From assembly GCF_902806315.1 (NCBI RefSeq), contig NZ_CADCWD010000052.1, positions 1 to 64,000 on the forward strand: a stretch of 64,000 bases of DNA, in the 5' to 3' direction. Below, one piece after another: positions 12,095 to 19,890 of this stretch. The position numbers and the translations under genes were made by a program. Source of the DNA: an uncultured Sphingosinicella sp. (GTDB lineage: Bacteria; Pseudomonadota; Alphaproteobacteria; Sphingomonadales; Sphingomonadaceae). Below the pieces are notes generated by a model. That model did not search any database, was not told the origin of the DNA, and saw only the letters and a program-made list of their open reading frames with translations. Within the stretch, counting starts at the first letter, position 1. Every line of letters begins with the position of its first letter.

Positions 12095-12490
12095 ATGAGA
12101 ATCAAACACGCCATCGCAGCTCTCGCCGCTGCCACCATGCTGAGCGGCACCGCCGTCGCTTTCGACGGTCCCCAGAACAAAGATCAACGCGCCCACGCCA
12201 AGGGTAAGTCCCAGAATCAGGCGCAGCAGAACCGGCAGGATCGTCGCAGCCAGCGCGCCAACAGCGCTTCCACTTCGACCGCGGGTTCTGCCACCACCAC
12301 GCGCGACCGGGGCTCCGCCCAGATCGATACCCGCGGTCAGGCCATGGGCACTGGCACGGTGCGCAGCTCGTCCGAAGGCGAGGTCTACAGCTCGACCACC
12401 CGCGACGGCTCGGATGCCGACGCTTATGGCCGCAGCGAGGCCGAGGCCCAGGAGGCGCAGCAGCAGCAGCGTCGCCCCCGCCCCCGGTAA
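12095..12490 (+). CDS. Small exported low-complexity protein
   Basis: This 131-residue protein has a clear signal peptide (AAATMLSGTAVAFDG). The mature part is hydrophilic and low in complexity, rich in Gln, Arg, Ser, Thr and Ala, ending QEAQQQQRRPRPR. No known domain is visible. It is the first of three consecutive genes for small exported repetitive proteins, which suggests a shared envelope or surface role. The CGGAG before the ATG is a plausible ribosome binding site. A GC-rich hairpin follows the stop. Confidence 0.7.
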   Translation: MRIKHAIAALAAATMLSGTAVAFDGPQNKDQRAHAKGKSQNQAQQNRQDRRSQRANSASTSTAGSATTTRDRGSAQIDTRGQAMGTGTVRSSSEGEVYSSTTRDGSDADAYGRSEAEAQEAQQQQRRPRPR

Positions 12491-12503
12491 AACGGGTAAA
12501 AGA

Positions 12504-12529
12504 GGCGCGGTCCCGAGCGGAGCCGCGCC
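12504..12529 (+). terminator. GC-rich hairpin after the first small exported gene
   Basis: GGCGCGG at 12504-12510 pairs with CCGCGCC at 12523-12529. No T-run follows, so it may be a weak terminator or an mRNA-stabilising structure. Confidence 0.35.
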
Positions 12530-12552
12530 CTTCGCGGTTCAGGAGCGCCTCC

Positions 12553-12729
12553 GTGACCAAAGCCACTTACGCCCTTGGCGTCGCCAGCTTGCTGATCGGC
12601 GCGACGGCTCCAAACGACCGGATCAGCATTCCCGATGATTGCTCGGTTGTGCGCATCGAGCAAGACGGACGGGAAAACCAGAAGCATGGCCAAAAGCTCT
12701 GGCGGCAAATCCTCGGCCCGATCGGCTAG
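12553..12729 (+). CDS. Signal-peptide half of an apparently frameshifted exported protein
   Basis: A GTG start preceded by CAGGAGCG gives 58 residues: TKATYALGVASLLIGATAPN, then DDCSVVRIEQDG, then a short tail to TAG. The first part is a signal peptide and an opening typical of small exported sphingomonad proteins. The Ser-rich C-terminal half lies in the +1 frame (next entry), overlapping by 44 bases. The two frames together would make one normal exported protein. A real frameshift, a sequencing error or two separate products are all possible. Confidence 0.5.
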   Translation: MTKATYALGVASLLIGATAPNDRISIPDDCSVVRIEQDGRENQKHGQKLWRQILGPIG

Positions 12730-12931
12730 GTCGTCATCCGCTTCGTCCAGGTCATCCTCATCCTCGAGGTCATCCGCTTCGTCGAGTTCGTCGGTCAGCG
12801 TGTCGTCCAGCTCCAGGAGCAGCGGCGGCGGCAGAGCCCGGGCGACCTCGTCGGCGACCGACGCGAACGGCCGGACCATCACCACCACGCACGACGAGAA
12901 TGGCTGCACCGTCACCATCGACAATCGCTAA
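12686..12931 (+). CDS. Ser-rich protein, C-terminal half of the frameshifted gene
   Basis: This 81-residue frame (track start 12635) carries a long Ser/Arg/Ala run encoded by tandem TCN/AGN codons. It is followed by a conserved-looking tail, TDANGRTITTTHDENGCTVT. It lacks its own signal peptide and has no ribosome binding site of note before the ATG. The preceding frame supplies a signal peptide and an N-terminal Cys, so the two halves most likely derive from one gene. The Ser-codon repeat would be prone to slippage, although the frame change must lie upstream of most of it. Confidence 0.5.
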   Translation: MAKSSGGKSSARSARSSSASSRSSSSSRSSASSSSSVSVSSSSRSSGGGRARATSSATDANGRTITTTHDENGCTVTIDNR

Positions 12932-12948
12932 CCTTCAGGAGAGTAGAC

Positions 12949-13374
12949 ATGCGTAACAAATTGATCCTGGCCGCCTCCGGCCTTGCCCTCGCGATCAGTG
13001 CCCCGGCGCTGGCCCAGAAGCAGAAGTCGGGCGGCACTAGCGGCCGCACCTCGGGACAGGACGTCAATGCCGGCACCAGCGGCTACGGTTCGACCGACGG
13101 CAGCAGCATCACGGTTGGCGGCACCGCCGACGCGGAAGCGGCCAATGGCGGCACCACCGACACCCGCACTCGCGCCAGGGTGAACGACCGCCGCGGCATG
13201 CAGATGTCGACCGCCAAGGCGCGTGACGAGGACGAGCGCGCCCGCTCGCGCACGCACACCACCGTCCGCCAGGGCGAGGTCGTCCGCTCGCGCACCTCCA
13301 CCATGTACAAGCAGAAGGGCGAGCGCCCGGTGCGCACCAACGACGTCTACCGGTCCGACAAGCCGAACAAATAG
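12949..13374 (+). CDS. Small exported protein, third of the cluster
   Basis: This 141-residue protein has a signal peptide (LILAASGLALAISAPALAQ) and a mature part rich in Gly, Thr, Ser and Arg (GGTSGRTSGQDVNAGTSGYG). Its C-terminal half is strongly basic. A good ribosome binding site (CAGGAGAG) precedes the ATG, which lies 17 bp after the preceding gene. No family is recognised. The clustering and style with the two previous genes suggest one operon of exported accessory proteins. Confidence 0.7.
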   Translation: MRNKLILAASGLALAISAPALAQKQKSGGTSGRTSGQDVNAGTSGYGSTDGSSITVGGTADAEAANGGTTDTRTRARVNDRRGMQMSTAKARDEDERARSRTHTTVRQGEVVRSRTSTMYKQKGERPVRTNDVYRSDKPNK

Positions 13375-13387
13375 CCCATTGGAAGCG

Positions 13388-13415
13388 GCTGCGCCTGCCT
13401 AAGCGCCGGCGCAGC
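13388..13415. terminator. Hairpin between convergent genes
   Basis: GCTGCGCC at 13388-13395 pairs with GGCGCAGC at 13408-13415. It lies between the end of the small exported gene cluster and the convergent gene ending at 13478. No strong T-run is present; it may act on either strand. Confidence 0.4.
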
Positions 13416-13477
13416 TACTTCGTTCAGCTATATATGGTTGGCAAAGGCTGCAACGCCCAGGAAGCGTTGCGGCTCGA

Positions 13478-14101
13478 TCAAGAGGCGGCGCTTCGCTGGC
13501 CCGGAATCGGGAAATCGGCCCAGTCCAGATCGTCTGCGCCGTCGTCCATGAAGTCAGCGACGTCCGGCAAGGCATCGTCATCCGCCAGCCGTTCCGCAAT
13601 GGCGCCTTCTACAACGGCGGTGACTTCTCCGGAGGGCTGGAGTTCGAAATCGGGTTCGACTTCCGTCTCGTCCTCCTGCTCGCCCGCCGACGCGCCGAGC
13701 GGCCATTCGACCGTGTCCGAAATCTTCGTGCCGACGGAACTCACCTCGGCGGGGTCCTCGAGCTCTTCGGGAACCACTGCCTGATTGCTGTGGAGCTCCT
13801 CATCGGCCGGAGCCGCTACCTCTTCGAATGAGGTCTTTGCCGGCTCCCAATTTCCCTCCCAATCGAGCGGGTCCGGCAGAGGCCCGGGGAGTTCCACCAT
13901 CTCCAGCGCGGCCGACTGCGGCTCTTGTTCGGGCTTGGCCCGCCAGACCACTCTATACCCGCGCGGGACCTGCCAGCGATCCTTGATCGTGCGCACGAGG
14001 TCGGTGCCGCAGCGCGTGCACTTGCCGAAGCAGATGCCGCCGTTCCACACGGCGATTTGGGCATCGGCCTTGTGCCCGCCCAGACTGCACAGCAGGCCCA
14101 C
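13478..14101 (-). CDS. Unknown protein with a Cys-rich N-terminus, third gene of bactofilin operon
   Basis: This 207-residue protein starts with GTG one base after the previous gene's stop. The N-terminal 45 residues contain several Cys and His (LLCSLGGHKAD, GICFGKCTRCGTDL), suggesting a small zinc-binding knuckle. The rest is acidic, Pro/Glu-rich and probably disordered. It is co-transcribed with ORF 14103-14501 and the bactofilin gene. No family is recognised; a partner or scaffold role with the bactofilin is only a guess. Confidence 0.65.
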   Translation of the reverse strand: MGLLCSLGGHKADAQIAVWNGGICFGKCTRCGTDLVRTIKDRWQVPRGYRVVWRAKPEQEPQSAALEMVELPGPLPDPLDWEGNWEPAKTSFEEVAAPADEELHSNQAVVPEELEDPAEVSSVGTKISDTVEWPLGASAGEQEDETEVEPDFELQPSGEVTAVVEGAIAERLADDDALPDVADFMDDGADDLDWADFPIPGQRSAAS

Positions 14102-14102
14102 C

Positions 14103-14501
14103 TCAGAAATCCTCGTCGTCGAAGGGATCGTAGGCGCGGGTGCCGCCGTAGAGCGCCCGGCAGCGGGTCAGCGCATAGTCGATGAAGGCGTGCCGCTCCC
14201 GCACAGCGGCATCGTAGAGAGTGATGAAATCGCGGAATTTTTCGCTCGTGCCGCATTGGACGAGGAAGCCCGGCACCGCCGAACGCCCCTCGCCCCCCAG
14301 CAAGGCGCTCCGGCACCGCATGTAATGCACCGCGAAATTGCGGTAATGGGACGGCGAGGAGGCGACCGAATAGAGGATCGTCTCCAGAACCTTAAAGGCC
14401 CGCTCGCTCGTGAGCTCGGACTCGAGCACGACCGTTGGAGCCTGTGAAGGTTCTTCCAGCATGTCCATCTCGAACGCCGCCTCCTCGCCGCCGAACCTCA
14501 T
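14103..14501 (-). CDS. Unknown 132-residue protein, second gene of bactofilin operon
   Basis: The ATG overlaps the bactofilin stop (ATGA), indicating translational coupling. The protein looks helical, with no membrane segment or signal peptide. The N-terminus is acidic, and a core SERAFKVLETILYSVASSPS is followed by a region with three Cys. No family is recognised. Its tight coupling to a bactofilin suggests a linked function in cell shape or envelope organisation. Confidence 0.65.
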   Translation of the reverse strand: MRFGGEEAAFEMDMLEEPSQAPTVVLESELTSERAFKVLETILYSVASSPSHYRNFAVHYMRCRSALLGGEGRSAVPGFLVQCGTSEKFRDFITLYDAAVRERHAFIDYALTRCRALYGGTRAYDPFDDEDF

Positions 14502-14938
14502 TCGATGACGATCATAGCCGGCTCAGCCTCGGCCTTGGCCGCCGGCTTCGGATCGGCCTTGGGAGTGACGATCTTGAGCTTGGCGTCGGCGGGCGCCTCG
14601 ACCGGAGGATTGCACTTCATCGTGCCCTCGATGACGGCGCCGCTGGCGACACGCAGCCGCCCATAGGTGATCTCGCCGGTCACCTTGGCGCTCGCCTCGA
14701 TGGCGAGGTCGCGCGTCTCGATGGCGCCGTCGACGGTGCCCGCCACGCGGACGCGCGCCGCCTGGACGCTGCCGCTGATCTTGCTGGATTCGCCGAGGAT
14801 CAAAGTCGCGCAGCGCACGTCGCCGACGACCCTACCCTCAATGTGGAGATCGACCGACGCTTCGATGTTGCCGGTGATGGTGCGCTCCCCCGACTCTTTG
14901 CCCAAGGCCGACAAGATCGACGGTCCTGATCGTGACAA
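14498..14938 (-). CDS. Bactofilin (polymer-forming cytoskeletal protein)
   Basis: This 146-residue protein shows the bactofilin core. The start is ERTITGNIEASVDLHIEG, followed by short repeats of the VxGxVxxxxVxVxG type (GRVVGDV, SKISGSVQAARVRVAGTVDGAI, AKVTGEI) that form a right-handed beta helix. Bactofilins self-assemble into filaments that organise envelope proteins. The C-terminal tail is Pro/Ala/Lys-rich. The only usable start is TTG at 14938: the frame upstream is open to a TGA but has no ATG or GTG. It is the first gene of a three-gene operon. Confidence 0.85.
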   Translation of the reverse strand: MSRSGPSILSALGKESGERTITGNIEASVDLHIEGRVVGDVRCATLILGESSKISGSVQAARVRVAGTVDGAIETRDLAIEASAKVTGEITYGRLRVASGAVIEGTMKCNPPVEAPADAKLKIVTPKADPKPAAKAEAEPAMIVIE

Positions 14939-15017
14939 GTCGGATCGTCCCCAGATGTCCGTTTGTCTGAGGTTTTTCCAAGCGACTCCCCATCAGCGGC
15001 AGATTAGCCGCCGTGAT

Positions 15018-15041
15018 ACAAGTTAGCTAAGGCTAATTTGT
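15018..15041. promoter_or_regulatory. MntR-box-like palindrome upstream of mntR
   Basis: ACAAGTTAGC-TAAG-GCTAATTTGT is an almost perfect inverted repeat with 10-bp arms, ending 32 bases before the mntR ATG. Its TAGC-N4-GCTA core has the same layout as known enterobacterial MntR boxes. Autoregulation of mntR is the simplest reading. Confidence 0.6.
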
Positions 15042-15073
15042 TCCATCGACAGACTGCGTGTAGGGAAAAGTTC

Positions 15074-15529
15074 ATGCTACCCGAAGCCGAGGATCAGGCC
15101 CGCCGCTTTGCGCAAGTGCGGGCGGCGCATCGCACCGAGATGCAGGAAGACTATGTCGAGCTGATCGGCGACCTCATCGCCGCCACGGGCGAGGCACGAG
15201 CGGCCGATCTGGCCGAGCGTTTCGGAGTAACCGCCGCGACAGTCGCCAACACTCTGGCGCGGCTGAAGCGGGACGGGCTGATCGAGACGCAGCCTTACCG
15301 ATCGATCTTCCTCACTGCCAAGGGTGCGGCCATGGCCGAAAGCGCCCGCCGCCGTCATGCTCTCGTGGTGGAGTTCCTACTGAGCCTCGGAGTGTCGCGC
15401 GATACGGCCGAGCTGGATGCGGAGGGTCTCGAGCATCATCTCAGCGCCGAGACCCTGGCCGCAATGCAGGCGTTCAGCCGCCGCGCTGGTCCGGGTGAGT
15501 GCCCGCCTTCTTCTCCAGCTCCGAATTGA
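15074..15529 (+). CDS. mntR: Manganese-responsive transcriptional regulator MntR (DtxR family)
   Basis: This 151-residue protein has a winged helix (AADLAERFGVTAATVANTLARLKRDGLIETQPYRSIFLT). It is followed by the DtxR-type metal-binding dimerisation region with AESARRRHALVVEFLLSLGV and DAEGLEHHLSAETLAAM. MntR represses manganese uptake genes when manganese is plentiful. The start at 15074 fits the family length; the track TTG at 15038 lies inside the palindrome. Its 3' end overlaps the convergent YihY gene by 56 bp. No manganese transporter gene is visible nearby. Confidence 0.85.
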   Translation: MLPEAEDQARRFAQVRAAHRTEMQEDYVELIGDLIAATGEARAADLAERFGVTAATVANTLARLKRDGLIETQPYRSIFLTAKGAAMAESARRRHALVVEFLLSLGVSRDTAELDAEGLEHHLSAETLAAMQAFSRRAGPGECPPSSPAPN

Positions 15530-16382
15530 GCTCGCCGCCCATCAGCAAAATGTAGGCGGTGAGGTAAAGCCAGGTGAGAAACACCACCACCGCGCCAAGC
15601 GAGCCGTATGTCGCGTTGTAGTTGCCGAAACTGGAGACGTAGAAGCCGAAGCCCAGCGTCGCCGCGATCCACAGCAGGGTTGCCACGATCGATCCGGGGG
15701 TCAGCCAGGCCCAGGGCGGATCCTCGCGGTTCGGCGCGTAGCGGTAGACGAGTGCGATCACGAGGCTGATCGCGGCCGCGGCAACTGCCCAGAAGGCGAC
15801 CTTCAGGATCGTGTGGACGATGGGCGAGGAGAAAGGCAGCAGAGCCTCGACCCAGCCCAGAACCGAAGCGCCAACGATGGCAAGCAGCAGGGCGGCGAGC
15901 GCTCCCACCGTGATGAAGATGGCGAGCAGGGTCGTCCGGATGAAACCTCGATCCTCTTTGACATTATAGACGACGTTGAGCGCCGTGATGATCGATGTCG
16001 CGCCGCGCATGGCGCCGTAGATCGACAGCAGGAGCGCAATCGCCAGGCCGATGCCCTTCTTCGAAGCCGCCGTCTGGCTGACGTTCAGCAATTGCTCGCC
16101 GATAAGGCGAGCGGCGTCACCGGGCATCGCCTGGAACAGCCCCTGGACGTGCTGCACGACCGAGGCCGGCTCGGCGACCAGGCCATAAGTGAGCACCAGC
16201 GCGCCGAGCATCGGCACGAACGCGAGGAAGGCATAGAATGCGACGCCGGCCGCGATGATGCTGACATTGTCGCGGGTCGACTCTGCGTAGGTGCGCTTCA
16301 GCACCTGCCACCAGCCCTTGGCCGGGATGTCGGCGGGCGTCTTCGCATTGTCGCCAAGATCGGCTCTGGCTGCGTCGGTCAT
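15474..16382 (-). CDS. YihY/virulence factor BrkB family membrane protein
   Basis: This 302-residue inner-membrane protein has about six hydrophobic segments. The family signature is DNVSIIAAGVAFYAFLAFVPML near the N-terminus, and later segments include the PPWAWLTPGSIVATLLWIAA and YGSLGAVVVFLTWLYLTAYILLMGGELNSELE regions. The last block is typical of the YihY/BrkB family. Function is not settled; an early proposal as RNase BN was withdrawn. The start at 16382 gives a normal cytoplasmic N-terminus; the track ORF adds 23 residues. It is divergent from the dipeptidase gene. Confidence 0.88.
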   Translation of the reverse strand: MTDAARADLGDNAKTPADIPAKGWWQVLKRTYAESTRDNVSIIAAGVAFYAFLAFVPMLGALVLTYGLVAEPASVVQHVQGLFQAMPGDAARLIGEQLLNVSQTAASKKGIGLAIALLLSIYGAMRGATSIITALNVVYNVKEDRGFIRTTLLAIFITVGALAALLLAIVGASVLGWVEALLPFSSPIVHTILKVAFWAVAAAAISLVIALVYRYAPNREDPPWAWLTPGSIVATLLWIAATLGFGFYVSSFGNYNATYGSLGAVVVFLTWLYLTAYILLMGGELNSELEKKAGTHPDQRGG

Positions 16383-16499
16383 GGTTTGGCTCCGGCTCCT
16401 TTCCGAGCTTCCGAAAGCCGCCGAGCCCCGCAAGAGTTCCCGCCCGCGCACTTGCCCTCACCACAAGCGGCGGTAAGAGTTCGCAAAAAAGGGGATAGC

Positions 16500-17699
16500 A
16501 TGAAGATTGCGCTGATCGCGGCCATGGGCCTCACGCTTGCCATTCCGGCTTCGGCCCAGCAGGCCGTCACGCCTGCCGAGCGCCAGGTGCACGAGCAGAT
16601 GCTGACGCTCGACACGCACCTCGATACGCCTTCACTGTTCGAACGGCCGGGCTGGAACTTCGACGAGTGGCATCATGTCGAATGGGACGGCAGCCAGGTC
16701 GACATTCCCCGCATGGAAGCGGGCGGGCTCGATGGCGGTTTCTTCGTCATCTATACGGCACAGGGGCCGTTGACCGCGGCAGGCTTCGCTGCCGCCCGTG
16801 ACGCCGCCCTGCTCCGCGCTACGGCGATCCAGCGCGTGGTGGCGGGCAATCCCGACAAGCTCGCCTTTGCGACGACAGCGGACGATGCGCTTCGCCTCCA
16901 CCGCGAGGGTAAGAAGATCGTCTTTCAGTCGATCGAGAACAGCTATCCCCTCGGCCAGGACTTGTCGCTGCTCTCCACCTTCCACAAGCTGGGCGTGCGG
17001 ATGGCGAGCCCGGTCCACAACGGCTCCAACCAATTCTCCGACAGCGCGCGTCCCAAGCCCAGCGATCCCGTCCACCGCGGCCTCAGCCCGCTGGGGCGGC
17101 AATGGGTGACGGAGATGAACCGCCTCGGTATGGTGGTCGACGGCAGCCACGCCTCGGACGCCGCGATCGACCAGATGATCCAGCTCTCCAAGACGCCGGT
17201 CATCCTGTCGCATCACGGCCCCAAGGCAATGTTCCATCACCCGCGCAACATCCCCGACGATCTGATGCGCCGGCTCGCCCGCTCGGGCGGGGTGATGCAG
17301 ATGAACACGCTCTTCCTGGTCCCCACGACGTCGTCGGACGCCCGCGACAAGATCGAGGCGCGGCAGGAGCGTTGGGAGCTGCTGAACCCGGCCGAGCGGC
17401 AGCAGTTTTTAGCCGATCAAGCCGCGGTCGAGCCGTTCAATCGGGCCGATTTCGAGCTGTTCATGCGCAGCCTCCTCCACGCGGTGCGCGTGATGGGTGT
17501 CGATCATGTCGGCCTCGGCGCCGACTGGGACGGCGGCGGCGGCCTGCGCGACATGATGGACATCACCGGCATTGCGAGGATCACCGCGCGGCTGCGCCAG
17601 GCAGGCTTCAGCGACCGTGACATCGAGAAGATCTGGAGCGGCAACACGCTCCGCCTGCTTCGCCACGCGGAGCGACACGCGGCCGGCAAGCCGCGATGA
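16500..17699 (+). CDS. Exported membrane dipeptidase (M19 family)
   Basis: This is an M19 zinc dipeptidase, related to renal dipeptidase, that cleaves dipeptides including D-residue substrates. It has a signal peptide (LIAAMGLTLAIPASAQQ). Metal motifs are LDTHLDTP, QSIENSYPLG (bridging Glu), VVDGSHASD and ILSHHGPKAM, with GLGADWDGGGGL near the end. All are intact in the 399-residue protein. The start is set by a GGGGAT Shine-Dalgarno-like site before ATG 16500; the long track ORF begins inside mntR. Its stop overlaps the start of the kinase gene (ATGA). Confidence 0.9.
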   Translation: MKIALIAAMGLTLAIPASAQQAVTPAERQVHEQMLTLDTHLDTPSLFERPGWNFDEWHHVEWDGSQVDIPRMEAGGLDGGFFVIYTAQGPLTAAGFAAARDAALLRATAIQRVVAGNPDKLAFATTADDALRLHREGKKIVFQSIENSYPLGQDLSLLSTFHKLGVRMASPVHNGSNQFSDSARPKPSDPVHRGLSPLGRQWVTEMNRLGMVVDGSHASDAAIDQMIQLSKTPVILSHHGPKAMFHHPRNIPDDLMRRLARSGGVMQMNTLFLVPTTSSDARDKIEARQERWELLNPAERQQFLADQAAVEPFNRADFELFMRSLLHAVRVMGVDHVGLGADWDGGGGLRDMMDITGIARITARLRQAGFSDRDIEKIWSGNTLRLLRHAERHAAGKPR

Positions 17700-19738
17700 C
17701 CCTGCCGAGCGGCGCCGAGCTGCTCAGTGAGTTCCGGCGGCTTCGGCAGCTGTTCGACAAGGCGCCCGGCTTCATGGCGGCGACGCGGGGACCGGATCAT
17801 GTGTTCGAACTCGCCAACCCCTCTTACTTCGAGCTGGTCGGCGAGCGTGAGCTGATCGGCAAGAGCGTCAAGGAGGCCTTTCCGGACCTCGAGGGCACCG
17901 GCTTCGTCGAGCGGCTCGACAAGGTCTATGCCAGCGGCAAGGCCTTTACCGGCCGCTCCACTCCCATCTGGCTCCGCCGCACCGCCGGAGCGGAGCTTGA
18001 ACAGCGTTTCCTGGACTTCGTGTTCCAGCCGATCACCGACGACGGCGGCAAGGTGACGGGCCTGTTCGTCGAAGGCTTCGACATGACTCACCGTCATGCG
18101 GCGGAGGAGGCGCTGCGCGAAAGCGAGGAGCGTTTCCGCCTGATCGCCGATTCCGCGCCGGTGCCGATGTGGGTGACCAAGCTCGATCGCAAGCGCAGCT
18201 TCGTCAACATGGCTTATGCCGAGTTCCTGGGCGTGTCCTATGACGAGGCCTGCGACTATGATTGGCGCGCGCGCATCCATCCCGAGGATGTCGAGCGTGT
18301 GGTATCGGAATCACTCGCCGGCGAAGCCACGCTCGAGCCGTTTGCGCTGGAGGCGCGCTACCTCCGGCATGACGATCAGTGGCGCTGGCTCCGCTCGGTT
18401 TCACAGCCCCGTTGGGACAGCGATGGCGAGCATGTCGGCTTCATCGGCGTCGCCCACGACATCACCGAGGCCAAGGAAGCCGAGCACAAGCTGCGCGAGA
18501 TCAACGAGACGCTGGAAAAGAGGGTGGCGGAGCGCACGGCTGACCTGTCCGCTGCTCTCGATCGACTGCAATCGGAGGTCAGCGAGCGACTGCGGGCCGA
18601 AGAAGCGCTTCGCCAGGCGCAGAAGATGGAAGCGGTCGGCCAGCTGACCGGCGGCATCGCGCACGACTTCAACAATCTGCTGACGCCGATCATGGGCGGT
18701 CTCGAGCTGATCGCCATGCGGACCACCGACGAGCGGCTGAAGCGGATGGCCGCCGCCGCTCTCGAATCTGCGCGCCGGGGCGCCAAGCTTACCGGCCAAT
18801 TGCTCGCCTTCTCGCGCATCCAGCGGATCGCCATCGCGCCCGTGCCGGTGAACGACATCGTCGCCAATATGAAGGAGCTGCTTCGGCACTCGATCGGCAC
18901 GGCGATCAAGATGGAGACGCAGCTCGCCGAGGATGCGGGCTACGGGCTTTGTGACGCCAACCAGCTTGAAAATGCGATCCTGAACCTGGCGATCAACGCG
19001 CGCGATGCGATGCCGGATGGCGGCACGCTCGGCATTTCGACGGATCGCACGGCCACCAAGGGCGAGCCGGATCTCGCACCTGGGGATTATGTTCGCATAT
19101 CGATCACCGACACCGGCCAGGGCATGGAGCCCGAAGTGCTCGCCCGCGCGACGGAGCCTTTCTTCTCGACCAAGCCGCTCGGCAAAGGCACCGGCCTCGG
19201 CCTCGCCCAGGTCTACGGCATCGCCCGCCAGTCCGGCGGCACCGTGCGGATCAGCAGCCAGCCGGGCCAGGGCACCATCGTTCGCCTGCTGGTTCCCGCA
19301 GTCCGCCCGGATCAGGTGGTTGCGCGAAGCGATGATGCGGAACTCGACTATCACGCCGACCCCGCCGCCGAGGGCGTGCGGATCCTGGTGATCGACGATG
19401 ATCAGGATGTCCGCGCCTTCCTTTCGGCGGCGCTGGAGGGGCTGGGCTATTCGGTGTTCGAAGCCGAGGACGGCGTGAGCGGCCTCAAGAAGGTGAACGA
19501 GCTTTCGCCCGACATCGTGCTCCTCGATTACGCGATGCCGCATATGAATGGTGCCGACGTGGCGCGACAGGTGCGGCAGAGCCATCCGCACCTGCCGATC
19601 ATCTTCGTCACCGGCTACGCGGAAAGCGGTCAGCTCGAGGCGGCGCTCGGGGGCGAGGTGCCGCTGCTCCGTAAGCCCTTCACTGTCGCTCAGCTTGGCG
19701 CCGCGATCGCTCCGCATCTTCCTGCGGAAAAGCGCTGA
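17696..19738 (+). CDS. Hybrid histidine kinase with two PAS domains and a receiver domain
   Basis: This 680-residue protein has a PAS-like domain at about 15-135 and a second PAS/PAC at about 140-262 (PEDVERV, GVAHDIT). A coiled coil ([18 protein letters not shown]) precedes the HisKA region with [14 protein letters not shown], His323. HATPase motifs are [15 protein letters not shown] and [12 protein letters not shown]. The C-terminal receiver has [12 protein letters not shown] and phospho-acceptor [11 protein letters not shown]. No membrane segment is visible, so it is likely a cytoplasmic sensor. It is translationally coupled to the dipeptidase gene, an unusual pairing. Confidence 0.9.
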   Translation: MTLPSGAELLSEFRRLRQLFDKAPGFMAATRGPDHVFELANPSYFELVGERELIGKSVKEAFPDLEGTGFVERLDKVYASGKAFTGRSTPIWLRRTAGAELEQRFLDFVFQPITDDGGKVTGLFVEGFDMTHRHAAEEALRESEERFRLIADSAPVPMWVTKLDRKRSFVNMAYAEFLGVSYDEACDYDWRARIHPEDVERVVSESLAGEATLEPFALEARYLRHDDQWRWLRSVSQPRWDSDGEHVGFIGVAHDITEAKEAEHKLREINETLEKRVAERTADLSAALDRLQSEVSERLRAEEALRQAQKMEAVGQLTGGIAHDFNNLLTPIMGGLELIAMRTTDERLKRMAAAALESARRGAKLTGQLLAFSRIQRIAIAPVPVNDIVANMKELLRHSIGTAIKMETQLAEDAGYGLCDANQLENAILNLAINARDAMPDGGTLGISTDRTATKGEPDLAPGDYVRISITDTGQGMEPEVLARATEPFFSTKPLGKGTGLGLAQVYGIARQSGGTVRISSQPGQGTIVRLLVPAVRPDQVVARSDDAELDYHADPAAEGVRILVIDDDQDVRAFLSAALEGLGYSVFEAEDGVSGLKKVNELSPDIVLLDYAMPHMNGADVARQVRQSHPHLPIIFVTGYAESGQLEAALGGEVPLLRKPFTVAQLGAAIAPHLPAEKR

Positions 19739-19740
19739 GC

Positions 19741-19759
19741 GAGGTCGGTTTCCGACCTC
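19741..19759 (+). terminator. Perfect hairpin after the hybrid kinase gene
   Basis: GAGGTCGG-TTT-CCGACCTC starts two bases after the kinase stop and has an 8-bp stem. It lacks a T-run. It overlaps the start of the proposed heat-shock promoter by one base. Confidence 0.45.
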
Positions 19760-19785
19760 TTGAACCCGGAAAATCGATTCCTAAA
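19759..19785 (+). promoter_or_regulatory. Candidate RpoH (sigma-32) heat-shock promoter of hsp20
   Basis: CTTGAA at 19759-19764 is separated by 15 bases from CCTAAA at 19780-19785, close to the sigma-32 pattern. Transcription would start near 19791, giving an untranslated leader of about 100 bases that matches the proposed thermometer. Confidence 0.45.
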
Positions 19786-19790
19786 TCTCC

Positions 19791-19890
19791 GGCCGTCGGA
19801 AGACTTTTTGGCAGTTTCCGGCCAGTTCTGGGGCGCCGGTCCTAGCCCAAGCGCCCTCATCGTCAATGTTGCTTTTAGGAGGACATGATC
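19791..19890 (+). promoter_or_regulatory. ROSE-like RNA thermometer in the hsp20 leader
   Basis: Three stacked hairpins can be drawn. The first pairs GGCC and GGAA with TTCC and GGCC (19791-19823). The second pairs GGGCGC with GCGCCC (19831-19856). The last places TTGCT (19869-19873), a TTT loop and AGGAGG (19877-19882) so that the Shine-Dalgarno site is sequestered. The U(U/C)GCU-to-AGGAG pairing, with one G-G mismatch, is the defining feature of ROSE elements before small heat-shock genes. Melting at high temperature would free the ribosome site. Confidence 0.65.

Noticed and set aside
12740-12840. Repeated TCA/TCC/TCG stretch as a CRISPR array or microsatellite element
   Set aside because: It is in-frame Ser codon repetition inside a protein gene, without regular spacers.
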